A stretch of 64,000 bases of DNA from Osmia lignaria lignaria (taxonomy: Eukaryota; Arthropoda; Insecta; Hymenoptera; Megachilidae): assembly GCF_051020975.1 (NCBI RefSeq), contig NW_027478161.1:4836001-4900000 (forward strand). Reading direction: 5' to 3'. Positions 51,644 to 63,876 of the stretch are shown piece by piece. The position numbers and the translations under genes were made by a program. Within the stretch, counting starts at the first letter, position 1. Each line of letters begins with the position of its first letter. The notes under the pieces are model-generated. The model was given only the letters and a program-made list of their open reading frames with translations, had not been told where the DNA came from and searched no databases.

Positions 51644-52609
51644 TTGCAGATTTATCTCAAGGGAAGGGGCCTGACGGACATATTTCGAGATATTTCTCCT
51701 TCTTGCTGTTCTTCTTCTGCACAGCTAAACTGGAAGTGGCATTTCCAGCTCGCAATAGTGCAGAGTTATCTCAAAGAAAGGGGCCACGGTGTTTCTGTAT
51801 CTCTATTATGTTGGTGCGGCTTCGGAACTTTTAAATATCTTGATATATCTCGAGAACTACGCATCTGATCAAAAAATATCACAGAAGATAAAAAGTAGGA
51901 AACTTAATTCTCTACAAAAAAGGTCTCTTAACATTTTGCCATAGCTCGCTTCGTTTCCGAGATATTTGCAGATTTATCTCAAGGGAAGGGGTCTGACGGA
52001 CATATTTCGAGATATTTCTTCTTCTTGTTGTTCTTCTCCTGCACAGCTAAGCTCGAAGTGGCATTTGCAGCTCGCAATAGTGCAGAGTTATCTCAAAGAA
52101 AGGGGCCACGGTGTTTCTGTATCTCTATTATGTTGGTGCGGCTTCGGAACTTTTAAATATCTTGATATATCTTCAGAACTACGCATCTGATCAAAAAATA
52201 TCATACTACATAAAAAGTAGGAAACTCAATTCTCTACAAAAAAGGTCTCTTAACATTTTGCCATAGCTCGCTTCGTTTCCGAGATATTTGCAGATTTATC
52301 TCAAGGGAAGGGGCCTGACGGACATATTTCGAGATATTTCTTCTTCTTGTTGTTCTTCTTCTGCACAGCTAAGCTGGAAGTGGCATTTGCAGCTCGCAAT
52401 TGTGCAGAGTTATCTCAAAGAGAGGGGCCACGGTGTTTCTGTATCTCTATTATGTTGGTGCGGCTTCGGAACTTTTAAATATCTTGATATATCTCGAGAA
52501 CTACGCATCTGATCAAAAAATAACATAGAAGATAAAAAGTAGGTAACTCAATTCTCTACAAAAAAGGTCTCTTAACATTTTCCTATAGCTGGCATCGTTT
52601 CCGAGATAT

Positions 52610-52930
52610 TTGCAGATTTAGCTCAAGGGAAGGGGCCTGACGGACATATCCGAGATATTTCTTCTTCTTGTTGTTCCTCTTCTGCACAGCTAAGCTGGAA
52701 GTGGCATTTGCAGGTCGCAATAGTGCAGAGTTATCTCAAAGAAAGGGGCCACGGTGTTTCCGTATCTCTATTATGTTGGTGCGGCTTCGGAACTTTTAAA
52801 TATCTCGATATATCTCGAAAACTACGCTTCTGATAAAAAAATATCAGAGAACGTAAATTGTAGGAAACATAATTCTCTACAAAAAAGGTCTCTTAACATT
52901 TTGCCATAGCTCGCTTCGTTTCCGAGATAT
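52610..52930 (+). repeat. 321-bp monomer, CATATCCGAG deletion, second of three
   Basis: This is the 8-mer counterpart of the monomer at 50035, with the same missing base, the same TTTTCCTATAGCTGGCATCG lead-in, the same GTTTCCGTATC change and the same AGAGAACGTAAATTG tail. Confidence 0.88.
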
Positions 52931-53896
52931 TTGCAGATTTAGCTCAAGGGAAGGGGCCTGACGGACATATTCCGAGATATTTCTTCTTCTTGTTGTTCCT
53001 CTTCTGCACAGCTAAGCTGGAAGTGGCATTTGCAGCTCGCAATAGTGCAGAGTTATCTCAAAGAAAGAGGCCACGGTGTTTCTGTACCTCTATTATGTTG
53101 GTGCAGCTTCGGAACTTTTAAATATCTTGATATATCTCGAGAACTACGCATCTGATAAAAAAATATCATAGAACATAAAAAGTAGGAAACCTAATTTTCT
53201 ACAAAAAAGGTCTCTTAACATTTTGCCGTAGCTCGCTTCCTTTCCGAGATATTTGCAGATTTATCTCAAGGGAAGGGGCCTGACGGACACATTTCCAAAT
53301 ATTTCTTCTTCTTGTTGTTCTTCTTCTGCACAGCTAAGCTGGAAGTGGCATTTGCAGCTCGCAATAGTGCAGAGTTATCTCAAAGAAAGGGGCCACGGTG
53401 TTTCTGTATCTCTATTATGTTGGTGCGGCTTCGGAACTTTTAAATATCTCGATATATCTCGAAAACTACGCTTCTGATCAAAAAATATCAGAGAACGTAA
53501 ATTGTAGGAAATATAATTCTCTACAAAAAACGTCTCTCAACATTTTGCCATAGCTCGCTTCGTTTCCGAGATATTTGCAGATTTATCTCAAGGGAAGGGG
53601 CCTGACGGACATATTTCGAGATATTTCTTCTACTTGTTGTTCTTCTTCTGCACAGCTAAGCTGGAAGTGGCATTTGCAGGTCGCAATAGTGCAGAGTTAT
53701 CTCAAAGAAAGGGGCCACGGTGTTTCTGTATCTCTATTATGTTGGTGCGGCTTCGCAACTTTTAAATATCTCGATATATCTCGAAAACTACGCTTCTGAT
53801 CAAAAAATATCATAGAACGTAAATTGTAGGAAACATAATTCTCTACAAAAAAGGTCTCTTAACATTTTGCCATAGCTCGCTTCGTTTCCGAGATAT

Positions 53897-54217
53897 TTGC
53901 AGATTTATCTCAAGGGAAGGGGTCTGACGGACATATTTCGAGATATTTCTTCTTCTTGTTGTTCTTCTTCTGCACAGCTAAGCTGGAAGTGGCATTTGCA
54001 GCTCGCAATAGTGCAGAGTTATCTCAAAAAAGGGGCCACGGTGTTTCTGTATCTCTATTATGTTGGTGCGGCTTCGGAACTTTTAAATATCTTGATATAT
54101 CTCGAGAACTACGCATCTGATCGAAAAATATCATAGAACATAAAAAGTAGCAAACCTAATTCTCCACAAAAAAGGTCTCTTAACATTTTGCCATAGCTCG
54201 CTTCGTTTCCGAGATAC
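53897..54217 (+). repeat. 321-bp monomer, deletion shared with 47460
   Basis: It carries the TATCTCAAAAAAGG deletion and the same shifted 79-codon frame as 47460. Its tail differs (AGTAGCAAACC with CTCCACAAAAAAGG), which matches the lead-in of 35546, 41020 and 45206, so the exit side was exchanged after the two copies separated. Confidence 0.88.
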
Positions 54218-55505
54218 TTGCAGATTTATCTCAAGGGAAGGGGCCTGACGGACATATTTCGAGATATTTCTTCTTTTTGTTGTTCTTCTTCTGCACAGCT
54301 AAACTGGAAGTGGCATTTCCAGCTCGCAATAGGGCAGAGTTATCTCAAAGAAAGGGGCCACGGTGTTTCTGTATCTCTATTATGTTGGTGCGGCTTCGGA
54401 ACTTTTAAATATCTTGATATATCTCGAGAACTACGCATCTGATCAAAAAATATCATAGAACATAAATAGTAGGAAACTTAATTCTCTACAAAAAAGGTCT
54501 CTCAACATTTTGCCATAGCTCGCTTCGTTTCCGAGATATTTGCACATTTATCTCAAGGGAAGGGGCCTAACGGACATATTTCGAGATATTTCTTCTTCTT
54601 GTTGTTCTTCTTCTGCACAGCAGAGCTGGAAGTGGCATTTGCGGCTCGCACTAGTGCAGAGTTATCTCAAAGAAAGGGGCCACGGTGTTTCTGTATCTCT
54701 ATTATGTTGGTGCAGCTTCGGAACTTTTAAATATCTTGATATATCTCGAGAACTACGCATCTGAACAAAAAATATCCTGGAACATAAAAAGTAGAAAACT
54801 TAATTCTCTACAAAAAAGGTCTCTTAACATTTTGCCATAGCCCGCTTCGTTTCCGAGATATTTGCAGATTTATCTCAAGGGAAGGGGCCTGACGGACATA
54901 TTTCGAGATATTTCTTCTTCTTGTTGTTCTTCTTCTGCACAGCTAAGCTGGAAGTGGCATTTGCAGCTCGCAATAGTGCAGAGTTATCTCAAAGAATGGG
55001 GCCACGGTGTTTCTGTATCTCTATTATGTTGGTGCGGCTTCGGATCTTTTAAATATCTTGATATATCTCGAGAACTACGCATCTGATCAAAAAATATCAT
55101 AGAACATAAAAAGTAGAAAACTTAATTCTCTACAAAAAAGGTCTCTCAACATTTTGCCATAGCTCGCTTCGTTTCCGAGATATATGCAGATTTATCTCAA
55201 GGGAATGGGCCTGACGGACATATTTCGAGATATTTCTTCTTCTTGTTGTTCTTCTTCTGCACAGCTAAACTGGAAGTGGCATTTCCAGCTCGCAATAGTG
55301 CAGAGTTATCTCAAAGAATGGGGCCACGGTGTTTCTGTATCTCTATTATGTTGGTGCGGCTTCGGAACTTTTAAATATCTTGATATATCTCGAGAACTAC
55401 GCATCTGATCAAAAAATATCATAGAACATAAAAAGTAGGAAACTTAATTCTCTACAAAAAAGGTCTCTTAACATTTTCCCATAGCTGGCATCGTTTCCGA
55501 GATAT

Positions 55506-55826
55506 TTGCAGATTTAGCTCAAGGGAAGGGGCCTGACGGACATATCCGAGATATTTCTTCTTCTTGTTGTTCCTCTTCTGCACAGCTAAGCTGGAAGTGG
55601 CATTTGCAGCTCGCAATAGTGCAGAGTTATCTCAAAGAAAGAGGCCACGGTGTTTCTGTACCTCTATTATGTTGGTGCAGCTTCGGAACTTTTAAATATC
55701 TTGATATATCTGAAGAACTACGCATCTGATCAAAAAATATCGTAGAACATAAAAAGTAGGAAACTTAATTCTCTACAAAAAAGGTCTCTTAACATTTTCC
55801 CATAGCTGGCATCGTTTCCGAGATAT
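55506..55826 (+). repeat. 321-bp monomer, CATATCCGAG deletion, third of three
   Basis: The front half carries the deletion seen at 50035 and 52610, but the rear half has GAAAGAGGCC, ACCTCT and GCAGCTTC like subtype C, and a private ATATCTGAAG. This is a recombinant monomer. Confidence 0.85.
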
Positions 55827-57758
55827 TTGCAGATTTAGCTCAACGGAAGGGGCCTGACGGACATATTCCGACATATTTCTTCTTCTTGTTGTTCCTCTTC
55901 TGCACAGCTAAGCTGGATGTGGCATTTGCAGCTCGCAATAGTGCAGAGTTATCTCAAAGAAAGAGGCCACGGTGTTTCTGTACCTCTATTATGTTGGTGC
56001 AGCTTCGGAACTTTTAAATATCTTGATATATCTCGGGAACTACGCATCTGATCAAAAAATATCATAGAACATGAAAAGTAGGAAACCTAATTTTCTACAA
56101 AAAAGGTCTCTTAACATTTTGCCGTAGCTCGCTTCGTTTCCGAGATATTTGCAGATTTATCTCAAGGGAAGGGGCCTGACGGACACATTTCGAAATATTT
56201 CTTCTTCTTGTTGTTCTTCTTCTGCACAGCTAAGCTGGAAGTGGCATTTGCAGCTCGCAATAGTGCAGAGTTATCTCAAAGAAAGGGGCCACGGTGTTTC
56301 TGTATCTCTATTATGTTGGTGCGGCTTCGGAACTTTTAAATATCTTGATATATCTCGAGAACTACGCCTCCGATCGAAAAATATCATAGAACATAAAAAG
56401 TAGGAAACTTAATTGTCTACAAAAAAGGTCTCTTAACATTTTGCCATAGCTCGCTTCGTTTCCGAGATATTTGCAGATTTATCTCAAGGGAAGGGGCCTG
56501 ACGGACATATTTCGAGATATTTCTTCTTCTTGTTGTTCTTCTTCTGCACAGCTAAGCTGGAAGTGGCATTTGCAGCTCGCAGTAGTGCAGAGTTATCTCA
56601 AAGAAAGGGGCCACGGTGTTTCTGTATCTCTATTATGTTGGTGCGGCTTCGGAACTTTTAAATATCTTGATATATCTCGAGAACTACGCATCTGATCAAA
56701 AAATATCATAGACCATAAATAGTAGGAAACTTAATTTCCTACAAAAAAGATCTCTTAATATTTTGCCATAGCTCGCATTGTTTCCGAGATATTTGCAGAT
56801 TTAGCTCAAGGGAAGGGGCCTGACGGACATATTCCGAGATATTTCTTGTTCTTGTTGTGCTTCTTCTGCACAGCTAAGCTGGAAGTGGCATTTGCAGCTC
56901 GGAATAGTGCATAGTTATCTCAAAGAAAGGGGCCACGGTGTTTCTGTATCTTTATTATGTTGTTGCGGCTTCGGAACCTTTAAATATCTCGATATATCTC
57001 GAAAACTACGCATCTGATCAAGAAATATCATACAACCTAAATTGTAGGAAACGTAATTCTCTACAAAAAAGGTCTCTTATCATTTTGCCATAGCTCGCAT
57101 TGTTTCCGAGATATTTGCAGATTTACTTCAAGGGAAGGGGCCTGACGGACATATTTCGAGATATTTCTTCTTCTTGTTGTTCTTCTTCTGCACAGCTAAG
57201 CTGGAAGTGGCATTTGCAGCTCGCAGTAGTGCAGAGTTATCTCAAAGAAAGGGGCCACGGTGTTTCTGTATCTCTATTATGTTGGTGCGGCTTCGGAACT
57301 TTTAAATATCCCGATATATCTCGAAAACTACGCTTCTGATCAAAAAATATCATAGAACATGAATTGTAGAAAACATAATTCTCTACAAAAAAGGTCTGTT
57401 AACGTTTTGCCATAGCTCGCTTCGTTTCCGAGATATTTGCAGATTCAGCTCAAAGGATCGGGCCTGACGGACATATTTCGAGATATTTCTTCTTCTTGTT
57501 GTTCTTCGTCTGCACAGCTAAACTGGAAGTGGCATTTCCAGCTCGCAATAGTGCAGAGTTATCTCGCAGAAAGGGGCCACGCTGTTTCTGTATCTCTATT
57601 ATGTTGGTGCGGCCTCGGAACTTTTGAATATCTTGATATATCTCGAAAACTACGCCTCTGATCCAAAAATATCATAGAACATAAAAAGTAGGAAACTTAA
57701 TTCTCTACAAAAAAGGTCTCCTAACATTTTGCCATAGCTCGCTTCGTTTCCGTGATAT

Positions 57759-60656
57759 TTGCAGATTTATCTCAAGGGAAGGGGCCTGACGGACATATTT
57801 CGAGATATTTCTTCTTCTTGTTGTTCTTCTTCTGCACAGCTAAGCTGGAAGTGGCATTTGCAGCTCGCAATAGTGCAGAGTTATCTGAAAGAAAGGGGCC
57901 ACGGTGTTTCTGTATCTCTATTATGTTGGTGCGGCTTCGGAACTTTTAAATATCTTGATATATCTCGAGAACTACGCATCTGATCAAAAAATATCATAGA
58001 ACATAAAAAGTAGGAAACTTAATTCTCTACAAATAAGATCTCTTAACATTTTGCCATAGCTCGCTTCGTTTCCGAGATATTTGCAGATTTATCTCGAGGG
58101 AAGGGGCCTGACGGACATATTTCGAGATATTTCTTCTTCTTGTTGTTCTTCTTCTGCACAGCTAAGCTGGAAGCGGCATTTGCGGCTCGCACTAGTGCAG
58201 AGTTATCTCAAAGAAAGGGACCACGGTGTTTCTGTATCTTTATTATGTTGTTGCGGCTTCGGAACCTTTAAATATCTCGATATATCTCGAAAACTACGCA
58301 TCTGATCAAAAAATATCATAGAACATAAATAGTAGGAAACTTAATTTCCTACAAAAAAGGTCTCTCAACGTTTTGCCATAGCTCGCATTGTTTCCGAGAT
58401 ATTTGCAGATTCAGCTCAAAGGATCGGGCCTGACGGACATATTTCGAGATATTTCTTCTTCTTGTTGTTCTTCGTCTGCACAGCTACACTGGAAGTGGCA
58501 TTTCCAGCTCGCAATAGTGCAGAGTTATCTCGCAGAAAGGGGCCACGCTGTTTCTGTATCTCTATTATGTTGGTGCGGCTTCGGAACTTTTAAATATCTT
58601 GATATATCTCGAGAACTACGCATCTGATCAAAAAATATCATAGAACATAAATAGTAGGAAACTTAATTTCCTACAAAAAAGATCTCTTAATATTTTGCCA
58701 TAGCTCGCATTGTTTCCGAGATATTTGCAGATTTAGCTCAAGGGAAGGGGCCTGACGGACTTAATCCGAGATATTTCTTGTTCTTGTTGTGCTTCTTCTG
58801 CACAGCTAAGCTCGAACTGGCATTTGCAGCTCGCAATAGTGCAGAGTTATCTCACAGAAAGGGGCCACGGTGTTTCCGTATCTCTATTATGTTGGTGCGG
58901 CTTCGGAACTATTAAATATCTTGATACATCTCGAAAACTACGCATCTGATCAAAACATATCATAGAACCCAAATTGTAGGAAACGTAATTCTCTACAAAA
59001 AAGGTCTCTTATCATTATGCCATGGCTCGCATCGTTTCCGAGATATTTGCAGATCTAATTCAAGGGATGGGGCCTGACGGACATATTTCGAGATATTTCT
59101 TCTTCTTGTTGTTCTTCTTCTGCACAGCTAAGCTGGAAGTGGCATTTGCAGCTCGCAATAGTGCAGTGTTATCTCAAAGAAAGGGGCCACGGTGTTTCTG
59201 TATCTCTATTATGTTGGTGCGGCTTCGGAACTTTTAAATATCTTGATATATCTCGAGAACTACGCATCTGATCAAAAAATATCATAGAACATAAAAAGTA
59301 GGAAACTTAATTCTCTACAAAAAAGGTCTCTTAACATTTTGCCATAGCTCGCTTCGTTTCCGAGATATTTGCAGATACATCTCAAGGGAAGGGGCCTGAC
59401 GGACATATTTCGAGATATTTCTTCTTCTTGTTGTTCTTCTTCTGCACAGCTAAGCTGGAAGTGGCATTTGCAGCTCGCAATAGTGCAGAGTTATCTCAAA
59501 GAAAGGGGCCACGGTGTTTCTGTATCTCTATTATGTTGGTGCGGCTTCGGAACTTTTAAATATCTTGATATATCTCGAGAACTGCGCATCTGATCAAATA
59601 ATATCATAGAACATAAAAAGTAGGAAACTTAATTCTCTACAAATAAGGTCTCTTAACATTTTGCCATAGCTCGCTTCGTTTCCGAGATATTTGCAGATTT
59701 ATCTCAAGGGAAGGGTCCTGACGGACATATTTCGAGATATTTCTTCTTCTTGTCGTTCTTCTTCTGCACAGCTAAACTGGAAGTGGCATTTCCAGCTCGC
59801 AATAGTGCAGAGTTATCCAAAAGAAAGGGGCCACGGTGTTTCTGTATCTCTATTATGTTGGTGCGGCTTCGGAACTTTTAAATATCTTGATATATCTCGA
59901 AAACTACGCCTCTGATCCAAAAATATCATAGAACATAAAAAGTAGGAAACTTAATTCTCTACAAAAAAGGTCTCCTAACATTTTGCCATAGCTCGCTTCG
60001 TTTCCGTGATATTTGCAGATTTATCTCAAGGGAAGGGGCCTGACGGACATATTTCGAGATATTTCTTCTTCTTGTTGTTCTTCTTCTGCACAGCTAAGCT
60101 GGAAGTGGCATTTGCAGCTCGCAATAGTGCAGAGTTATCTGAAAGAAAGGGGCCACGGTGTTTCTGTATCTCTATTATGTTGGTGCGGCTTCGGAACTTT
60201 TAAATATCTTGATATATCTCGAGAACTACGCATCTGATCAAAAAATATCATAGAACATAAAAAGTAGGAAACTTAATTCTCTACAAATAAGATCTCTTAA
60301 CATTTTGCCATAGCTCGCTTCGTTTCCGAGATATTTGCAGATTTATCTCGAGGGAAGGGGCCTGACGGACATATTTCGAGATATTTCTTCTTCTTGTTGT
60401 TCTTCTTCTGCACAGCTAAGCTGGAAGCGGCATTTGCGGCTCGCACTAGTGCAGAGTTATCTCAAAGAAAGGGGCCACGGTGTTTCTGTATCTTTATTAT
60501 GTTGTTGCGGCTTCGGAACCTTTAAATATCTCGATATATCTCGAAAACTACGCATCTGATCAAAAAATATCATAGAACATAAATAGTAGGAAACTTAATT
60601 TCCTACAAAAAAGGTCTCTCAACGTTTTGCCATAGCTCGCATTGTTTCCGAGATAT
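57759..60656 (+). repeat. 2254-bp (7-monomer) repeat of a two-monomer segment
   Basis: Monomers 57759 and 58081 recur as 60013 and 60335, and the entry sequence (CGCCTCTGATCC, GGTCTCCTAAC, TTTCCGTGATATT) is shared. At 58081 the sequence reads AAAGGGACCACGG and at 60335 AAAGGGGCCACGG. The following monomers, 58403 and 60657, agree in the front half only. Confidence 0.82.
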
Positions 60657-61622
60657 TTGCAGATTCAGCTCAAAGGATCGGGCCTGACGGACATATTTCG
60701 AGATATTTCTTCTTCTTGTTGTTCTTCGTCTGCACAGCTAAGCTGGAAGTGGCATTTGCAGCTCGCAACAGTGCAGAGTTATCTGAAAGAAAGGGGCCAC
60801 GGTGTTTCTGTATCTCTATTATGTTGGTGCGGCTTCGGAACTTTTAAATATCTTGATATATCTCGAGAACTACGCATCTGATCAAAAAATATCATAGAAC
60901 ATAAAAAGTAGGAAACTTAATTCTCTACAAATAAGATCTCTTAACATTTTGCCATAGCTCGCTTCGTTTCCGAGATATTTGCAGATTTATCTCGAGGGAA
61001 GGGGCCTGACGGACATATTTCGAGATATTTCTTCTTCTTGTTGTTCTTCTTCTGCACAGCTAAGCTGGAAGCGGCATTTGCGGCTCGCACTAGTGCAGAG
61101 TTATCTCAAAGAAAGGGGCCACTGTGTTTCTGTATCTTTATTATGTTGTTGCGGCTTCGGAACCTTTAAATATCTCGATATATCTCGAAAACTACGCATC
61201 TGATCAAAAAATATCATAGAACATAAATAGTAGGAAACTTAATTTCCTACAAAAAAGGTCTCTCAACGTTTTGCCATAGCTCGCATTGTTTCCGAGATAT
61301 TTGCAGATTCAGCTCAAAGGATCGGGCCTGACGGACATATTTCGAGATATTTCTTCTTCTTGTTGTTCTTCGTCTGCACAGCTAAACTGGAAGTGGCATT
61401 TCCAGCTCGCAATAGTGCAGAGTTATCTCGCAGAAAGGGGCCACGCTGTTTCTGTATCTCTATTATGTTGGTGCGGCTTCGGAACTTTTAAATATCTTGA
61501 TATATCTCGAGAACTACGCATCTGATCAAAAAATATCATAGAACATAAATAGTAGGAAACTTAATTTCCTACAAAAAAGATCTCTTAATATTTTGCCATA
61601 GCTCGCATTGTTTCCGAGATAT
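60335..61622 (+). repeat. 644-bp dimer duplication with recombinant monomer at 60657
   Basis: Monomers 60335 and 60657 are followed by near-copies 60979 and 61301. The monomer at 60657 is a hybrid: its front is subtype H (GATTCAGCTCAAAGG, TCTTCGTCTG) and its rear, from about 60741, is like 60013 (AGCTGGAAG, TTTGCAG, TATCTGAAAG, CAAATAAGATC). By contrast 61301 is H throughout. An unequal exchange between an H monomer and a 60013-type monomer would create this hybrid and duplicate 60335 in one step. Confidence 0.85.
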
Positions 61623-63554
61623 TTGCAGATTTAGCTCAAGGGAAGGGGCCTGACGGACTTAATCCGAGATATTTCTTGTTCTTGTTGTGCTTCTTCTGCA
61701 CAGCTAAGCTCGAACTGGCATTTGCAGCTCGCATCAGTGCAGAGTTATCTCACAGAAAGGGGCCACGGTGTTTCCGTATCTCTATTATGTTGGTGCGGCT
61801 TCGGAACTATTAAATATCTTGATATATCTCGAAAACTACGCATCTGATCAAAACATATCATAGAACCTAAATTGTAGGAAACGTAATTCTCTACAAAAAA
61901 GGTCTCTTATCATTATGCCATGGCTCGCATCGTTTCCGAGATATTTGCAGATCTAATTCAAGGGAAGGGGCCTGACGGACATATTTCGAGATATTTCTTC
62001 TTCTTGTTGTTCTTCTTCTGCACAGCTAAGCTGGAAGTGGCATTTGCAGCTCGCAATAGTGCAGTGTTATCTCAAAGAAAGGGGCCACGGTGTTTCTGTA
62101 TCTCTATTATGTTGGTGCGGCTTCGGAACTTTTAAATATCTTGATATATCTCGAAAACTACGCTTCTGATCAAAAAATATCATAGAACATAAATTGTAGG
62201 AAACTTAATTCTCCACAAAAAAGGTCTCTTAACATTTTGCCATAGCTCGCTTCGTTTCCGAGATATTTGCAGATTTATCTCAAGGGAAGGGGACTGACGG
62301 ACATATTTCGAGATATTTCTTCTTCTTGTTGTTCTTCTTCTGCACAGCTAAGCTCGAAGTGGCATTTGCAGCTCGCAATAGTGCAGAGTTATCGCAAAGA
62401 AAGGGGCCACGGTGTTTCTGTATCTCTATTATGTTGGTGCGGCTTCGGAACTTTTAAATATCTTGATATATCTCGAGAACTACGCATCTGATCAAAAAAT
62501 ATCATAGAATATAAAAAGTAGGAAACTTAATTTCCTACAAAAAAGATCTCTTAATATTTTGCCATAGCTCGCATTGTTTCCGAGATATTTGCAGATTTAG
62601 CTCAAGGGAAGGGGCCTGACGGACTTAATCCGAGATATTTCTTGTTCTTGTTGTGCTTCTTCTGCACAGCTAAGCTCGAACTGGCATTTGCAGCTCGCAT
62701 CAGTGCAGAGTTATCTCACAGAAAGGGGCCACGGTGTTTCCGTATCTCTATTATGTTGGTGCGGCTTCGGAACTATTAAATATCTTGATATATCTCGAAA
62801 ACTACGCATCTGATCAAAACATATCATAGAACCTAAATTGTAGGAAACGTAATTCTCTACAAAAAAGGTCTCTTATCATTATGCCATGGCTCGCATCGTT
62901 TCCGAGATATTTGCAGATCTAATTCAAGGGAAGGGGCCTGACGGACATATTTCGAGATATTTCTTCTTCTTGTTGTTCTTCTTCTGCACAGCTAAGCAGG
63001 AAGTGGCATTTGCAGCTCGCAATAGTGCAGTGTTATCTCAAAGAAAGGGGCCACGGTGTTTCTGTATCTCTATTATGTTGGTGCGGCTTCGGAACTTTTA
63101 AATATCTTGATATATCTCGAAAACTACGCTTCTGATCAAAAAATATCATAGAACATAAATTGTAGGAAACTTAATTCTCCACAAAAAAGGTCTCTTAACA
63201 TTTTGCCATAGCTCGCTTCGTTTCCGAGATATTTGCAGATTTATCTCAAGGGAAGGGGACTGACGGACATATTTCGAGATATTTCTTCTTCTTGTTGTTC
63301 TTCTTCTGCACAGCTAAGCTCGAAGTGGCATTTGCAGCTCGCAACAGTGCAGAGTTATCTCAAAGAAAGGGGCCACGGTGTTTCTGTATCTCTATTATGT
63401 TGGTGCGGCTTCGGAACTTTTAAATATCCCGATATATCTCGAAAACTACGCTTCTGATCAAAAAATATCATAGAACATGAATTGTAGAAAACATAATTCT
63501 CTACAAAAAAGGTCTGTTAACGTTTTGCCATAGCTCGCTTCGTTTCCGAGATAT
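61623..63554 (+). repeat. 966-bp (3-monomer) tandem duplication
   Basis: Monomers 61623, 61945 and 62267 recur as 62589, 62911 and 63233. Shared marks are GCATCAGTGC, AACTATTAAAT, AAAACATATC, ATGCCATGGC and AAGCTCGAAG. A related pair at 58725 and 59047 lies 2898 bp (9 monomers) left of 61623 and 61945. The rear of 63233 departs from 62267 and joins the 19-mer copy. Confidence 0.88.
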
Positions 63555-63876
63555 TTGCAGATTCAGCTCAAAGGATCGGGCCTGACGGACATATTTCGAG
63601 ATATTTCTTCTTCTTGTTGTTCTTCGTCTGCACAGCTAAACTGGAAGTGGCATTTCCAGCTCGCAATAGTGCAGAGTTATCTCGCAGAAAGGGGCCACGC
63701 TGTTTCTGTATCTCTATTATGTTGGTGCGGCCTCGGAACTTTTGAATATCTTGATATATCTCGAAAACTACGCCTCTGATCCAAAAATATCATAGAACAT
63801 AAAAAGTAGGAAACTTAATTCTCTACAAAAAAGGTCTCCTAACATTTTGCCATAGCTCGCTTCGTTTCCGTGATAT

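Larger units (their letters stand above)
49391..53574 (+). repeat. 2575-bp (8-monomer) higher-order repeat, about 1.6 copies
   Basis: Monomers 49391, 49713, 50035, 50356 and 50678 recur as 51966, 52288, 52610, 52931 and 53253. Shared private marks are AAGCTCGAAG, ATATCTTCAGAAC, GCAATTGTGC, AAAGAGAGGGG, TTTTCCTATAGC and GATAAAAAAATATCAG. The unit is 2575 rather than 2576 bp because 50035 and 52610 both lack one base. Correspondence stops after 53253, since 53575 does not match 51000. Confidence 0.9.
47138..57114 (+). repeat. block VI: subtype with in-frame TAG, subtype G and 8-mer unit
   Basis: Monomers at 48425, 49069, 50035, 50356, 51000, 52610, 52931, 55506, 55827 and 56793 carry GATTTAGCTC, a TAG at codon 4 of the 74-codon frame, usually with CATATTCCGAG and GCTGGCATCG. 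Subtype G (48747, 50678, 51322, 53253, 56149) has GACACATTTC and an ACCTAATTTTC lead-in. Five of the seven length variants in the window lie in this block. Confidence 0.85.

Noticed and set aside
57752..63101. Extra short frames starting MIFADL or MARIVSEIF in the right-hand block
   Set aside because: These arise from ATG-creating substitutions (CCGTGATATT, GCCATGGC) in a different frame of the same satellite and end within 65-71 codons. There is no sign of coding function.
134..63779. About 174 repeated 74-codon plus-strand frames as a tandem gene family
   Set aside because: They start at TTG in most copies, have no promoter or ribosome-binding site, no known domain, and a fixed 322-bp period. 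Stops and frameshifts have been amplified without loss of the repeat. The frame is better explained as a property of the satellite sequence.
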